In this document: positions 1-8,525 of the stretch, one piece after another | How positions within the stretch are numbered: position 1 is the stretch's first letter | How the letters are laid out: every line of letters begins with the position of its first letter | Source: an uncultured Eubacteriales bacterium | GTDB taxonomy: Bacteria; Bacillota; Clostridia; Oscillospirales; CAG-272 | DNA: 37,349 nucleotides | Reading direction: 5' to 3' | Assembly: GCA_934467435.1 (NCBI GenBank) | Contig: CAKSLR010000004.1 | Location: 1 to 37,349, forward strand | Position numbers and translations under genes: made by a program | The notes under the pieces: generated by a model | Seen by the model: only the letters and a program-made list of their open reading frames with translations | What the model was told of the DNA's origin: nothing | Database searches by the model: none

Positions 1-127
1 CGGTCGTGCCCTTGGTTTTATCGGGGTCCGTCGTCGGAACATTACCCGGACAGGCACAGAAGAGCAACATGAGGGAAGCAAGCAACACGCAAAGCAGGGC
101 GTATCGAATGGGATGCGTTTTGTTCAT
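1..127 (-). CDS. Partial lipoprotein N-terminus (runs off window)
   Basis: The first 42 codons of a gene on the minus strand start with ATG at 127 and run off the left edge. The N-terminus has a positively charged start (MNKTHPIRY), a hydrophobic stretch (ALLCVLLASLMLLF) and a Cys pair in the context LFCAC-PG. This reads as a type II lipoprotein signal peptide with the lipidated Cys near residue 24-26. After it comes a Pro/Thr/Asp-rich linker typical of extracytoplasmic lipoproteins. An AGAGGA ribosome binding site lies a few bases before the ATG. The gene is 89 bp downstream of hprK on the same strand. No terminator is evident between them, so co-transcription is possible, and no strong promoter is seen in the gap. 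The function cannot be told from this fragment; a solute-binding protein or a small surface lipoprotein are both possible. Confidence 0.6.
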   Translation of the reverse strand, partial: MNKTHPIRYALLCVLLASLMLLFCACPGNVPTTDPDKTKGTT

Positions 128-216
128 AAAAATCCTCTTTTCAAAAAATCGTGGTGGTCTGTTTTAATCGGAACCATGCCGGAAACCGTTGCCGGGCGCC
201 CTCGTTGTTGTTGCTG

Positions 217-1179
217 TCAGACGTTTCCGCCGTCCTTCGATGCCTCGGTACCCGCTGCCATCTGCGCCATCAGGCGGCGGTTGAATTCCTCGGCGGTGTT
301 GTAACCCATCATCTTCTGGCGGTGGTTCATGGCGGCAATTTCCAACACCACAGCAATATTCCGCCCCGGGCAGACCGGCAGCGTAATGGCGGGCACTTCC
401 ACGCCGAGAATGTTGACCGTTTCGTTGTCTAACCCAAGGCGGTCATACATTTTCCCCTGTTCCCATGCCTCCAGGTTCACTACCAGTTCAATGCGGGCGG
501 TGTTCTCCACCGCACCCATACCCATCAGGCGGCAGACATCCACAATGCCGATGCCGCGCAATTCCACATAGTGGCGGATGATTTCCGGCGCTTCTCCCAC
601 CAGGGTTTTGGCGGAGACCCGCTTGATCTCCACCGCGTCATCCGCAATCAGGCGGTGACCGCGTTTGAGCAGTTCGATTGCCGTTTCGCTTTTTCCGATG
701 CCGCTTTCTCCCAGCAAAAGAAGCCCTTCGCCATACACATTGACCAGCACGCCGTGGCGGGTAATGCGCGGGGCAAGGCTGACGTTGAGCGAGGAGATGA
801 GCGCCGCCATGAAGTCACTGGTCTTCATGGAGGTGCGCAACAGCGGCACGCGGTACTGCTGCGCCAGCAGCCGCATCTCGTCAAAAATCTCCAGGTCGGT
901 GGTTACGATGACACCGACCGGCTCGGCGGCGAAGAATTTTTCCAGACTTTCATGTCTCTCTTTGTCGTAAAGTTGTTTGAGGAATAGGTACTCCACCTTG
1001 CCGATAATCTCAATCCGTGATTTTTCAAAGTGGTCGAAGAACCCGACCAGCGGCAGACCGGGGCGGTTGACCTGTGACGATTGAATCAGAATTTTTTCGG
1101 GATCGTTTGGCAGGTAGATCTTCTCCAGATGATATTCTTCAATGACCGAAGATAACGGAACGCTATATATTTCTTCCAT
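217..1179 (-). CDS. hprK: HPr kinase/phosphorylase
   Basis: HPrK phosphorylates and dephosphorylates HPr at its regulatory serine, linking sugar uptake to catabolite repression in low-GC Gram-positives. The 320-residue protein has the usual length. The N-terminal regulatory domain spans about residues 1-130. The kinase domain has the Walker A loop GESGIGKS (157-164), the conserved His of RHGVLVNVYG (142), the Asp pair DD (180-181), the family signature LRGIGIVDV (207-215) and the C-terminal CPGRNIAV motif (270-277). The open frame continues far upstream, but ATG 1179 (MEEIYSV) is chosen because AGAGGTG lies just before it and a good promoter ends about 25 bp upstream. It is transcribed divergently from the lipoprotein gene at 1332. 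No ptsH or ptsI is in the window. Identification is secure. Confidence 0.95.
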   Translation of the reverse strand: MEEIYSVPLSSVIEEYHLEKIYLPNDPEKILIQSSQVNRPGLPLVGFFDHFEKSRIEIIGKVEYLFLKQLYDKERHESLEKFFAAEPVGVIVTTDLEIFDEMRLLAQQYRVPLLRTSMKTSDFMAALISSLNVSLAPRITRHGVLVNVYGEGLLLLGESGIGKSETAIELLKRGHRLIADDAVEIKRVSAKTLVGEAPEIIRHYVELRGIGIVDVCRLMGMGAVENTARIELVVNLEAWEQGKMYDRLGLDNETVNILGVEVPAITLPVCPGRNIAVVLEIAAMNHRQKMMGYNTAEEFNRRLMAQMAAGTEASKDGGNV

Positions 1180-1210
1180 TTTGGCACCTCTTTTCAAATT
1201 CTGCATCTCC

Positions 1211-1239
1211 ATTATATCGAAATTTGTGCAAAAAGTAAA
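1211..1239 (-). promoter_or_regulatory. Sigma-A-type promoter of hprK
   Basis: Read on the minus strand, TTTACT (1239-1234), a 17-bp spacer and TATAAT (1216-1211) form a good housekeeping promoter. The predicted transcript start, near 1204, is about 25 nt before the hprK ATG. This placement also supports the chosen start codon. Confidence 0.75.
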
Positions 1240-1270
1240 GAGGAAAGTGAAAAAATGCGACCCGGAATTC

Positions 1271-1299
1271 ACAAAAATGTCATATTGATTTGCTACAAT
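1271..1299 (+). promoter_or_regulatory. Extended -10 promoter of the 1332 lipoprotein gene
   Basis: TGCTACAAT (1291-1299) is an extended -10 element. No good -35 is found at the standard distance; position 1271 reads ACAAAA. It lies 33 bp before the GTG start of the lipoprotein gene and points away from hprK. The same TGnTACAAT form recurs before other genes in this window, which raises confidence. Confidence 0.5.
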
Positions 1300-1331
1300 A
1301 AAGGTAAGATTCTGCCATGGGAGAGTAGATA

Positions 1332-2294
1332 GTGAAAAAGTCGGTTGTTTTTTGTCGGGTGTGCGCCTTTTTTTTGCTTTTTGCATTGCTGTTGCCGCTT
1401 TCGGCATGTTCCAAGTACCGCCTCGAACTTTCCTCCAAAGAGGAAGGGGAGGAAATGCTGACCCTTGCCGACGGTACGCCGGTTGCCTTTGAGGTGGTGC
1501 GCGCTTTTTACGATATTTATGCGGATGCTTATCCCGAGGAGGATTACGCGACCCGCATGGGGCGCGTGGAGCGGGGCATCTGCTCCCTTTATGCGATTTT
1601 TTCGCTTTGCCGCACGATGGGAATTGACCCGAACGGAAAAACCATGAACGAGGCGATGGATGCCGCCGTTCAGGACATGATTGATGCCTACGATACGAGG
1701 CGGGAGTACATAGAGGCGCTGAAAGCGCGGCATATGACCGATACCGTGTCTCGCCTGTTGCTGCGTTCGTACCTGTGTGAAGAGAAACTGTTAGACGCCG
1801 CCAGCGCAAAACTGGAGGGGGACGCGACGGTTTTGCGCGCTTTTTGCGAGCGGGAGGACGTGATACGGGTGCTTTCCATGGCACTCTATTATACGGATGC
1901 CGCGACCGAATCGTGGGCACGCGGGCGGGCGGAGGATATTGTCCGTGCGCTCGGGGAGGCAGAGGACAGCGACAGCGGGTTTCTTTCCGTGGCGCGCCGC
2001 CTTGCCACCCGTGACAGCGAACATACCTACATTACCAAAGACGAATGGCGCCGCCTGTGCGGAGATGACGGTGCCGAGCCGACCGTCGGCACAGTGAGTC
2101 GCCCATTGTTTGCCGAGGGGAGTTGCATCATCATGCGGGTGACCGCCAAGGATCTTTCTTATGTGGAGGCACACCCCGCGGAAATCGGCGAAAGTTATGC
2201 GCAGGTTCTTCTGGAAGAAGAGACGGAGCGGTTGCTGGCTTCCCTTGTGCGGAAAGACGCCTATCTTGCCCTGACGGAGGCGCGCTTCGCATGA
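1332..2294 (+). CDS. Lipoprotein resembling SurA/PrsA-type foldases
   Basis: A 320-residue exported protein. The N-terminus has a Lys start, a hydrophobic core (FFLLFALLLPL) and the lipobox LSAC with Cys26 as the lipidation site, so the product should sit on the outer face of the membrane. The helical region after 'LADGTPVAFEVVRAFYDIY' is followed by a segment whose spacing recalls the SurA N-terminal chaperone fold. The C-terminal part (about 175-290) has the layout of a degenerate parvulin-like domain. That resemblance is my reading of the pattern and not a firm match. The start is GTG at 1332, preceded by GGGAGAG; the only alternatives lie inside the signal peptide. The stop overlaps the ATG of the next gene (ATGA), so the two are translationally coupled. 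A secreted foldase or an unrelated helical lipoprotein both fit. Confidence 0.7.
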   Translation: MKKSVVFCRVCAFFLLFALLLPLSACSKYRLELSSKEEGEEMLTLADGTPVAFEVVRAFYDIYADAYPEEDYATRMGRVERGICSLYAIFSLCRTMGIDPNGKTMNEAMDAAVQDMIDAYDTRREYIEALKARHMTDTVSRLLLRSYLCEEKLLDAASAKLEGDATVLRAFCEREDVIRVLSMALYYTDAATESWARGRAEDIVRALGEAEDSDSGFLSVARRLATRDSEHTYITKDEWRRLCGDDGAEPTVGTVSRPLFAEGSCIIMRVTAKDLSYVEAHPAEIGESYAQVLLEEETERLLASLVRKDAYLALTEARFA

Positions 2295-3145
2295 TTCTGC
2301 CCGAGCTGGAACCCGAAAAACTGCAAACGGCAGCCTATGCCCTGATGTGGGGGAAGAGCGAGATTTACCGCAGTCAAACGTTTCTCAACCTGTTTTTGGA
2401 TTCTTATGTTCCCCACCTGCACGGGAAGCGGGGGAATGCCATCCGTGTTTTGCATCCCGTTCCGCATATGCTGTATACGCACCGCTTTGTAGTGCGGAGT
2501 CACCGCTATATGTTGGTGTATGCCGAACTGATTCTGCCGGAGGATACCGGGGCAGTGAAACGGGCGCAAAGTACCCTGCCGGTATTGCCGGAGCCGGACG
2601 GCAGCGAGCCACAACCCGTTCCGCCCACGGTCGAACGGGAGGATCAGACCGTGCTCAACCTCTTTTGTATGGCGTTTGCGCTGACGCGGACGGATCGGAA
2701 TGAAGAAGGGATTCTTCCGCTTTCCGAAGTGCGCCGGGCGCTGGATCATCCGCTGTTCCGTGAGAACGGGGTCCGGTTGCCGACCATCAACTGGGCGTTG
2801 CGGGAGGATGCGTGCGCGGTGCTGTGCCGGGAAGGATTCTTTTTTGCCCTCGGCGTGGTGCTCTCCACCATGTTTGACGGGGCATCCCTTACGCTGACGG
2901 CGGTGGAGAAGGCAGGGGAATATCAACTCGATTTTCTCGGTGTGCGCCTGCCTGCCGTGCCCTGCTCACGGGATCTTTTGCGGGAGATTGCAGATGCCTC
3001 GCGGTTCCGCCTGGATGTGGTGGAGGATCGCGTGTTGTTTACCCTCCCGAAAGCCGCCGATATTCCCGATGTTCTTCGTTCGGCACCGCAGAACGACGAT
3101 ATGTGCTTCCGCGCCGGTCTGTTCCTTTTTTGCAGCGGAAGATAA
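2291..3145 (+). CDS. Protein of unknown function coupled to the lipoprotein
   Basis: A 284-residue soluble protein with no signal peptide and no clear membrane segment. I do not recognise the family. The ATG at 2291 overlaps the TGA of the upstream lipoprotein gene, which fixes the start; longer in-frame extensions to about 2123 lie inside that gene and have no ribosome binding site of their own. The central part (about 70-125) carries a Pro/Glu-rich linker. Near the end the stretch FRLDVVEDRVLFTLP weakly recalls the last strand of a histidine-kinase-type ATPase domain, but the N, G1 and G2 boxes are not seen, so catalytic kinase function is not supported. A strong terminator follows 18 bp after the stop. 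The pairing with an exported lipoprotein hints at a joint role at the envelope. Confidence 0.65.
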   Translation: MILPELEPEKLQTAAYALMWGKSEIYRSQTFLNLFLDSYVPHLHGKRGNAIRVLHPVPHMLYTHRFVVRSHRYMLVYAELILPEDTGAVKRAQSTLPVLPEPDGSEPQPVPPTVEREDQTVLNLFCMAFALTRTDRNEEGILPLSEVRRALDHPLFRENGVRLPTINWALREDACAVLCREGFFFALGVVLSTMFDGASLTLTAVEKAGEYQLDFLGVRLPAVPCSRDLLREIADASRFRLDVVEDRVLFTLPKAADIPDVLRSAPQNDDMCFRAGLFLFCSGR

Positions 3146-3163
3146 AATCCCGGTCTGTTTTCG

Positions 3164-3195
3164 GCAGCCGCCCTGCGGGGCGGCTGCTTTTTTTT
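3164..3195 (+). terminator. Rho-independent terminator
   Basis: A perfect 10-bp GC stem (3164-3173 with 3178-3187) closes a 4-nt loop and is followed by eight T residues (3188-3195). It ends the lipoprotein/unknown-protein operon. Confidence 0.9.
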
Positions 3196-3318
3196 GCAAA
3201 AAATTCCGTTTGCCGCTTTTTTTGTTACGGATAAAACCCCGCGCAGTGCACACATTAAGTTTTGAAAATCTAAGCGACGGGATAATGGTTTGCGGTTCTC
3301 GTAAACCCGTTTTGAAAA

Positions 3319-4434
3319 ATGAAAAAACTATCGGCAAATTTCGTGCGTTGTCTTGCTTTTTTACTGGCACTTTGCTGCTTTGCCCCCGTGTCGTTCGCCG
3401 CAACGGGGGAAGCGCGGGATTGTGCGCTATCCATTGGTTTCTTTCCCGGTGTGCCGGCGGCATCCCCTGCCCCGCGGCCGACCACCATGCCCGACGGGCT
3501 GTGCCTTTGCCCCGGGGGGATGCCGTTCGGCATCCGCGTGAAAACGCAGGGGGTGATGATCGTGCGCCTCGGCGATGTGATATCGGGCGGCAAGTCGGTT
3601 TTCCCGGCGCGGGAGGCGGGGGTGCGCGTGGGTGATGTGTTGCTGGCGCTGGACGGTAAGGCGATTGCCGATGCCGAAGAAGCGACGCGCCGCATTGCCG
3701 AAAGCAACGGCAAGGCGCTGACCCTTTCGGTTTTGCGGGGGGAAGAGAAACTTTCCCTGACCGTGACCCCGCGGAAGGCGGATGCGGACGGGCGGTATCA
3801 GTGCGGGCTTCTGATCCGGGATGCGGCATCCGGCATCGGAACCGTTACTTTTTTTGACAGCGAGAGCGGGCTGTTCGGAGGTTTGGGACACGGGGTGTGC
3901 GACAGCGATACGGGCAAACTGATTCCGCTCTCCCGCGGGATTGTGCAGGATGTGCGCATTTGCGGGGTGCAGCGCGGAGAAAGTGGCAAGCCGGGCGAGT
4001 TGCAGGGCGGCTTTACCGGGCGGCGGCTCGGCAGTGTGGTGACAAACGGCGAATGCGGGGTGTTCGGGGTGCTGAATGAACTGCCGAAAGGAAAATACGC
4101 GCCGGTGCCGGTGGCACGGGCAAAGGAGGTGGAGGCTGGCAAAGCCACCCTCCTGTGTACCCTCGGGGAGGACGGCATCGGGGAATACGAGGTGGAGATT
4201 TCCAACCTTGACCGCGGCGCCCGCCCGACCAAATCCTTTACCGTACACGTAACCGACCCGCGCCTGCTTGCCCGCACGGGCGGTATTGTGCAGGGGATGT
4301 CGGGCAGCCCGCTGCTGCAGAACGGCAAACTGATCGGCGCGGTGACCCATGTGTTGGTAGAGGATCCGACCACGGGCTACGGCATCTTTCTCGAAAATAT
4401 GTACACGCATATGCAGATGCGGCAGGTCGCATGA
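3319..4434 (+). CDS. spoIVB: SpoIVB-type serine peptidase (S55) with PDZ domain
   Basis: SpoIVB is the forespore-secreted protease that cleaves SpoIVFA and so triggers sigma-K activation in the mother cell. The 371-residue protein has an N-terminal signal/anchor (about 5-28), a PDZ domain (about 75-155) and an S55 peptidase domain. The triad is readable: His191 in GGLGHG, Asp313 in VTDPRLL and Ser328 in QGMSGSP. The following GAVTHVLVEDPTTGYGIF stretch is the family hallmark. It is shorter than the B. subtilis protein (about 425), mostly in the N-terminal part. ATG 3319 is the only start because an in-frame TGA lies just before it (3313-3315). There is no good Shine-Dalgarno sequence and no clear sigma-A promoter. 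That fits expression by a sporulation sigma factor, but I could not identify a convincing one. The gene is the main evidence that this organism forms endospores. Its usual Bacillus neighbour recN is absent here. Confidence 0.88.
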   Translation: MKKLSANFVRCLAFLLALCCFAPVSFAATGEARDCALSIGFFPGVPAASPAPRPTTMPDGLCLCPGGMPFGIRVKTQGVMIVRLGDVISGGKSVFPAREAGVRVGDVLLALDGKAIADAEEATRRIAESNGKALTLSVLRGEEKLSLTVTPRKADADGRYQCGLLIRDAASGIGTVTFFDSESGLFGGLGHGVCDSDTGKLIPLSRGIVQDVRICGVQRGESGKPGELQGGFTGRRLGSVVTNGECGVFGVLNELPKGKYAPVPVARAKEVEAGKATLLCTLGEDGIGEYEVEISNLDRGARPTKSFTVHVTDPRLLARTGGIVQGMSGSPLLQNGKLIGAVTHVLVEDPTTGYGIFLENMYTHMQMRQVA

Positions 4435-4440
4435 AGAAAG

Positions 4441-4484
4441 AATATCCCCCGCCAAACGATATTTCGTTTGGCGGGGGATATTTT
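4441..4484. terminator. Bidirectional terminator between spoIVB and recX
   Basis: A perfect 19-bp inverted repeat (4441-4459 with 4464-4482) with a 4-nt loop lies between the convergent spoIVB and recX genes. Short T-runs occur on both sides: TTTT on the plus strand, and TTCTTTCTTC when read on the minus strand. Confidence 0.85.
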
Positions 4485-4488
4485 CCCG

Positions 4489-5088
4489 TCAGTATCCGTA
4501 GCGGTAGAGCAGGGTGCGGCGCTCGTTCGGGTCAGGGTGTTCCCCGAGGCGCCGCAGCACCAGTGCCTCGGCGCTCGACGCAAAATCAATCTCGCCTTCT
4601 TCCACGGCACGGTCAATCGCCTTTCCGACCAGAGCGGCGGCATAGCCTTTTTCCCGCAGTGCCGAAAGAATCCGCCTCCTGCCCCACAGTTTGTGTGTGG
4701 CGCAGGAAACGGCAAGGCGGTAGGCTTGTTCCTCTTCCCGGATGTAGCCCTTTTCCACCATGCGCCCGACCGCCGTTTCGGCGCTTTCCCGGTTGTAGCC
4801 GTGGCGGCGCAGTTTGCGGTAAAGACCCGCCGCGCTGTTATCACCGTAGGAGAGCAGGTTCACTGCTTTTTTCAGTGCCTGCCCTTCCCCCTCCTTTTCG
4901 GCAAGAAGTGAAAGTCCCTCGTCGTCCAGCAGATCGTCGGCACCGGGTTCCCCCAGTTCGGCATAAGCACGCTCCCCGATGCGAAAGGTGCGGCGCCCGC
5001 ACGCCCCCCACTCGTCTTCCACCAGAACGGTCAGGCGGATTTCCCCTCTGCCATCGGGAGCGGAGACGTGCAGTATTTTGCCGGGCAC
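4489..5088 (-). CDS. recX: Regulatory protein RecX
   Basis: RecX binds RecA filaments and limits their extension and activity. The 199-residue protein has the helical three-repeat organisation of the family, including the typical stretch LYRKLRRHGYNRESAETAV (about 89-107) and a second repeat with 'KLWGRRRILSALREKGYA'. The start is GTG at 5088, only 3 nt after the recA stop codon; the GAGGAA near the end of recA serves as ribosome binding site. The product is thus translated from the recA message, the common recA-recX arrangement. It is the last gene of the minus-strand group and ends at the shared bidirectional terminator. The assignment rests on both sequence pattern and its place behind recA. 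Confidence 0.88.
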   Translation of the reverse strand: MPGKILHVSAPDGRGEIRLTVLVEDEWGACGRRTFRIGERAYAELGEPGADDLLDDEGLSLLAEKEGEGQALKKAVNLLSYGDNSAAGLYRKLRRHGYNRESAETAVGRMVEKGYIREEEQAYRLAVSCATHKLWGRRRILSALREKGYAAALVGKAIDRAVEEGEIDFASSAEALVLRRLGEHPDPNERRTLLYRYGY

Positions 5089-5091
5089 GGC

Positions 5092-6195
5092 TTATTCCTC
5101 ACCCTCGTCAAAATCACGGATGTCGAGGTCGTCCTCTTCTTCCATCTCAAAGCCCTCGACCACATCGCCCTCTTTTGCCTTTTCGCGGATCTTGTCTTCA
5201 ATTTCCTTCGCAATGGCGGCATCGCCCTCAAGAAACTTGCGGGCGTTATCCTTCCCCTGTCCGATGCGGTTGCCGTTATAGGAGAACCACGCGCCCGATT
5301 TGTCGATGATGCCGAGCTTGACGCCGAGATCAATGATCTCCCCGGTCTTGGAAATGCCCTTGCCGTAGAGAATATCAAACTCCGCGGTCTTGAAGGGGGG
5401 CGCCACTTTGTTCTTGACCACCTTGCATTTCACGTGGTTGCCGTACATCTCGGTGCCGTTTTTCAGCACCTCGGTCTTGCGGACGTCGATGCGTACCGAG
5501 GCATAAAAGCGAAGGGCGCGTCCGCCTGTGGTGACCTCGGGATTGCCGTACATCGTGCCCACCTTTTCACGGAGCTGGTTGATGAAGATCATCACGCACC
5601 CGGTTTTGGAAATGGCACCCGAGAGTTTCCGCATCGCCTGTGACATCAGCCGCGCCTGCAGACCGACGTGGGAAGAACCCATATCCCCGTCGATTTCCTG
5701 TTGCGGTACCAGCGCCGCTACCGAGTCCACCACAATGACGTCGATGGCACCGGAACGCACCAGCGCTTCCGCAATTTCCAGTGCCTGCTCCCCGCTGTCG
5801 GGCTGGGAAACCAGCAGGTTGTTGATATCGACCCCGAGGTGTTTGGCGTACAGCGGGTCAAGGGCGTGCTCGGCGTCAATAAACGCCGCCTCGCCCCCCG
5901 CCTTCTGTACCTCTGCTACCACATGCAGGGCAACGGTGGTCTTACCGGAAGATTCCGGTCCGAAAATCTCAATGATTCTGCCGCGCGGAACCCCGCCGAC
6001 CCCCAGCGCCATATCCAGCGTCAGCGAACCGGTCGAAACGGCACTGACGTTCATATCGGCAAGGCTGTCGCCCAGTTTCATGATGGCGCCCTTGCCCATG
6101 CTTTTTTCAATGCGGGAAATGGCGGTTTCGAGCGCCGCCTTTTTGTCCGCCGCCGGTGCGGGCGGGGGCGTCGGTGCTGCTTTTTTGGTTGCCAT
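5092..6195 (-). CDS. recA: Recombinase RecA
   Basis: RecA forms the ATP-dependent filament on single-stranded DNA for homologous recombination and for LexA cleavage. The 367-residue protein has Walker A GPESSGKT (79-86), a Walker B region DVIVVDSVAAL, loop L1/L2 residues (MGSSHVGLQARLMSQ; NQLREKVGTMYGNPEVTTGG) and an acidic C-terminal tail (EEEDDLDIRDFDEGEE) that normally tempers DNA binding. An Ala/Pro-rich N-terminal extension of about 15 residues precedes the core. ATG 6195 has AAGGAGA upstream. The gap to galK upstream is 32 bp, with no promoter and no GAAC-N4-GTTC-type LexA box. recA therefore appears to be read from an upstream promoter, or from one inside galK. recX follows immediately. 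Confidence 0.97.
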   Translation of the reverse strand: MATKKAAPTPPPAPAADKKAALETAISRIEKSMGKGAIMKLGDSLADMNVSAVSTGSLTLDMALGVGGVPRGRIIEIFGPESSGKTTVALHVVAEVQKAGGEAAFIDAEHALDPLYAKHLGVDINNLLVSQPDSGEQALEIAEALVRSGAIDVIVVDSVAALVPQQEIDGDMGSSHVGLQARLMSQAMRKLSGAISKTGCVMIFINQLREKVGTMYGNPEVTTGGRALRFYASVRIDVRKTEVLKNGTEMYGNHVKCKVVKNKVAPPFKTAEFDILYGKGISKTGEIIDLGVKLGIIDKSGAWFSYNGNRIGQGKDNARKFLEGDAAIAKEIEDKIREKAKEGDVVEGFEMEEEDDLDIRDFDEGEE

Positions 6196-6227
6196 GTCGG
6201 TTTCTCCTTACTTTTGATCGTTTGGGG

Positions 6228-7511
6228 TCAGATGTCCATACGGATGGCGCCTGCCGGGCGGATGCGCAGCATCATGGCAGCGCCTTCGCCGAAGATGGCA
6301 TCCATCTCCCGGCGGAAGTCCTCCGCCAATTCCCGTTTGACAAAGACCTGAATGGTGCCGGCAAAGCCACCGCCATGTACACGCCAGGCGCAGCCCTTAC
6401 CGGAAAGCAGCCCTTCGGTCACCGCCAGCGCCAGCGAAAGCCCTTGTTCCCTGACGTTCAGCGTGGTATAGACGTTTTGCAGATATTTGAAGCTGGAGTC
6501 ACCCGATGCGCAGATGCCCGCAAGGAATCCGTCGGTCGAGTCGCTCTTCAGCGCTGCTGCCACGGTGGCAACGCGGTCGTTTTCCCGAATGAAGTGCAGA
6601 GCACGCAGAATGGCACGGTCGCCGACGGTTTCCCGCAGGGCGGGAATCTTTTTACGCAACTCTTCCTCGCTCAGCCCGCGCAGTACTTCACGCCCGAACG
6701 TGGCTGCCACCGCCTTCATTTCTTCGGGGACCGAGGCATAGTCGGCGTTCAGGTTGGCGTGGTTGCCGCCCGTGTTGACAATGCACAGCATATATCCCTT
6801 TTCGTCCAGCGAGAAGGAGATCGGTTCGATCACGGGGTTTTTCGGATCGTTGAAATCAATGTACACAAACCCGCCAACGGCACATGCCATCTGATCCATC
6901 AGACCGCAGGGCTTGCCGAAGTACACGTTCTCGGCATACTGGGCGATCTTGGCGATTTCTTCGTTCGGTACGGCGCCTTCGTTATAAAGGTAATTGAGAA
7001 TATTGCCGATCATGACCTCAAACGCGGCAGAGGAAGAGAGCCCCGAACCTTTCAGCACGCGGGAGGTGGTGTAGGCGTCAAATCCGCCGACGCGATAGCC
7101 GTACTTGCGGAACCCGCCGCACATACCGGCAACCAGCGCGTTGGATTTGAAGGCTTTCTGCTTTTCGGGCGTATCGCAGGCGTCCAGCGGTACGCGGTCT
7201 TCGGGGTAGCCTTCGCTGCGCACCCGTACCATCGGCTCGGCGGAGGGGGAGGCGACCGCGATTACGTCACGGTCAATGGCGGCTGCCAGCACGCGCCCGT
7301 GGTTGTGGTCGGTGTGGTTACCGCAAACTTCGGTACGGCCGGGAACGGAAAAGAGAAATACGTCTCTTTCCGCGCCGTAGAGGTCGGCAAACTCTTCCAC
7401 CGCCTTGATGTAGCGCGCGGTCTGGAACGCCAGGTTTTCTTCGCCGTACAGGGTGCGGTAGTTTTCCAGCGCCCCGCCTTGCAAACGGGCAATCAGTTCA
7501 TTCGGTTTCAT
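6228..7511 (-). CDS. galK: Galactokinase (GHMP family)
   Basis: Galactokinase phosphorylates alpha-D-galactose at C1 in the Leloir pathway. The 427-residue cytosolic protein has the N-terminal galactokinase signature as GRTEVCGNHTDHNHG (about 58-72), in which Asn replaces the usual Glu of GEHxDY. The GHMP ATP-binding motif LKGSGLSSSAAFE and the third motif HGGGFAG near the C-terminus are both present. It is slightly longer than the usual 390-400 residues. ATG 7511 is preceded by AAGGAG. The gene lies between miaA (33 bp upstream) and recA (32 bp downstream) on the same strand. galT and galE are not in the window, so the rest of the pathway must be elsewhere. A related GHMP sugar kinase specificity cannot be excluded. 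Confidence 0.88.
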   Translation of the reverse strand: MKPNELIARLQGGALENYRTLYGEENLAFQTARYIKAVEEFADLYGAERDVFLFSVPGRTEVCGNHTDHNHGRVLAAAIDRDVIAVASPSAEPMVRVRSEGYPEDRVPLDACDTPEKQKAFKSNALVAGMCGGFRKYGYRVGGFDAYTTSRVLKGSGLSSSAAFEVMIGNILNYLYNEGAVPNEEIAKIAQYAENVYFGKPCGLMDQMACAVGGFVYIDFNDPKNPVIEPISFSLDEKGYMLCIVNTGGNHANLNADYASVPEEMKAVAATFGREVLRGLSEEELRKKIPALRETVGDRAILRALHFIRENDRVATVAAALKSDSTDGFLAGICASGDSSFKYLQNVYTTLNVREQGLSLALAVTEGLLSGKGCAWRVHGGGFAGTIQVFVKRELAEDFRREMDAIFGEGAAMMLRIRPAGAIRMDI

Positions 7512-7544
7512 GTCATTACTCCTTCGTATATGGAAATATGAAAA

Positions 7545-8525
7545 TTACGGATGCGAGGAAAGGGCGGGGAGGTAGGAAAGAATCTCCTCCGCCAGTTCAT
7601 CCGGGCTGCGCGGGGTGCCGTCGGCATGCTGTGCGGCAATCCGGATTCTGTCGGTTTCACGGGCAAACCAGGTCAGTTGCCGCTTGGCGTAACGGCGCGT
7701 GGCGGTCTTCAGGGCAAGCGTGGCGTCGGAGAGGGACATTTCCCCACGCAGGCAGGCGGCAAACTCCTTGTAGCCGATTGCCTGCCCCGCCGTACTGCCG
7801 GGGGAGAGCAGCCCTTCGTTAAACAGAGCACGTACCTCCTCCATCAGCCCGACGGCAAGCATTTCGTCTACCCTTTGGTCAATACGGCGGTAAAGTGCCT
7901 CCCGCTCCCAATCCAGAAAAAAGAGGACCATGGGCAGGGCAGGGGGCGTTTCCCGCGTGCGGCGGTCCCATTCGCTTTTCGGGGTGCCGGTAGCATAGAA
8001 AATTTCCAGCGCCCGGATGACGCGGCGCAGGTTGTTTGGGTGCGTGGCAGCGGCGGAGGGGGGATCTACCGTCTGTAACTCCTCCCACAACGCCCGGGCA
8101 CCCTCCGGGGTGTTTGCCCGAGCGAGCAGTTCCCTGCGTAGCGGCGTTTCCCCCGGCACGTCTTGTGCCGTACTGCTCCCCCGCCGCGCAGCGGAAAGGT
8201 ACAGCCCCGTGCCGCCGCAGAAAAGGGGCACCTTTCCCCGTGCCTCAATATCTTTTACGGCATCGGCGGCATCGGCGGCGTAGTCCGCCGCACTGTAAGG
8301 TTCTCCGATCTCCCGGATGTCCAGCAGATGATGGGGCAAGGCGGCGCGTTCCGCGGCACTCGGTTTGGCGGTGCCGATATCCATGCGCCGATAAATCTGC
8401 ATCGAGTCGCACGAGATAATCTCCGCCCCGAGGCGGGCGCCGAGGGCAAGCGAAAGGGCGGTTTTCCCCGATGCGGTCGGTCCGACCACAGCGGGGATCG
8501 GTCTTAAAATCTCCGGTCGAGCCAC
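7545..8525 (-). CDS. miaA: tRNA dimethylallyltransferase
   Basis: MiaA transfers a dimethylallyl group to N6 of A37 in tRNAs reading U-starting codons. The 326-residue protein has Walker A GPTASGKT (15-22), the substrate motif DSMQIYRRMDIGTAKPS (about 40-56), the loop PHHLLDI, and the C-terminal motif RRYAKRQLTWFAR. The start is GTG at 8525, placing the first 22 bp inside the end of the upstream hydrolase gene. A GGAG in that gene, about ten bases before the GTG, can act as ribosome binding site. This overlap implies translational coupling within the minus-strand operon. Identification is secure. Confidence 0.95.
   Translation of the reverse strand: MARPEILRPIPAVVGPTASGKTALSLALGARLGAEIISCDSMQIYRRMDIGTAKPSAAERAALPHHLLDIREIGEPYSAADYAADAADAVKDIEARGKVPLFCGGTGLYLSAARRGSSTAQDVPGETPLRRELLARANTPEGARALWEELQTVDPPSAAATHPNNLRRVIRALEIFYATGTPKSEWDRRTRETPPALPMVLFFLDWEREALYRRIDQRVDEMLAVGLMEEVRALFNEGLLSPGSTAGQAIGYKEFAACLRGEMSLSDATLALKTATRRYAKRQLTWFARETDRIRIAAQHADGTPRSPDELAEEILSYLPALSSHP

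Noticed and set aside
1180..1920. Upstream extension of hprK
   Set aside because: The frame stays open but lies opposite another gene and beyond the hprK promoter.
3229..3259. Sigma-G promoter for spoIVB (GGATA and CATTAAG)
   Set aside because: Spacing is off and the -10 does not match CATACTA; too weak to list.
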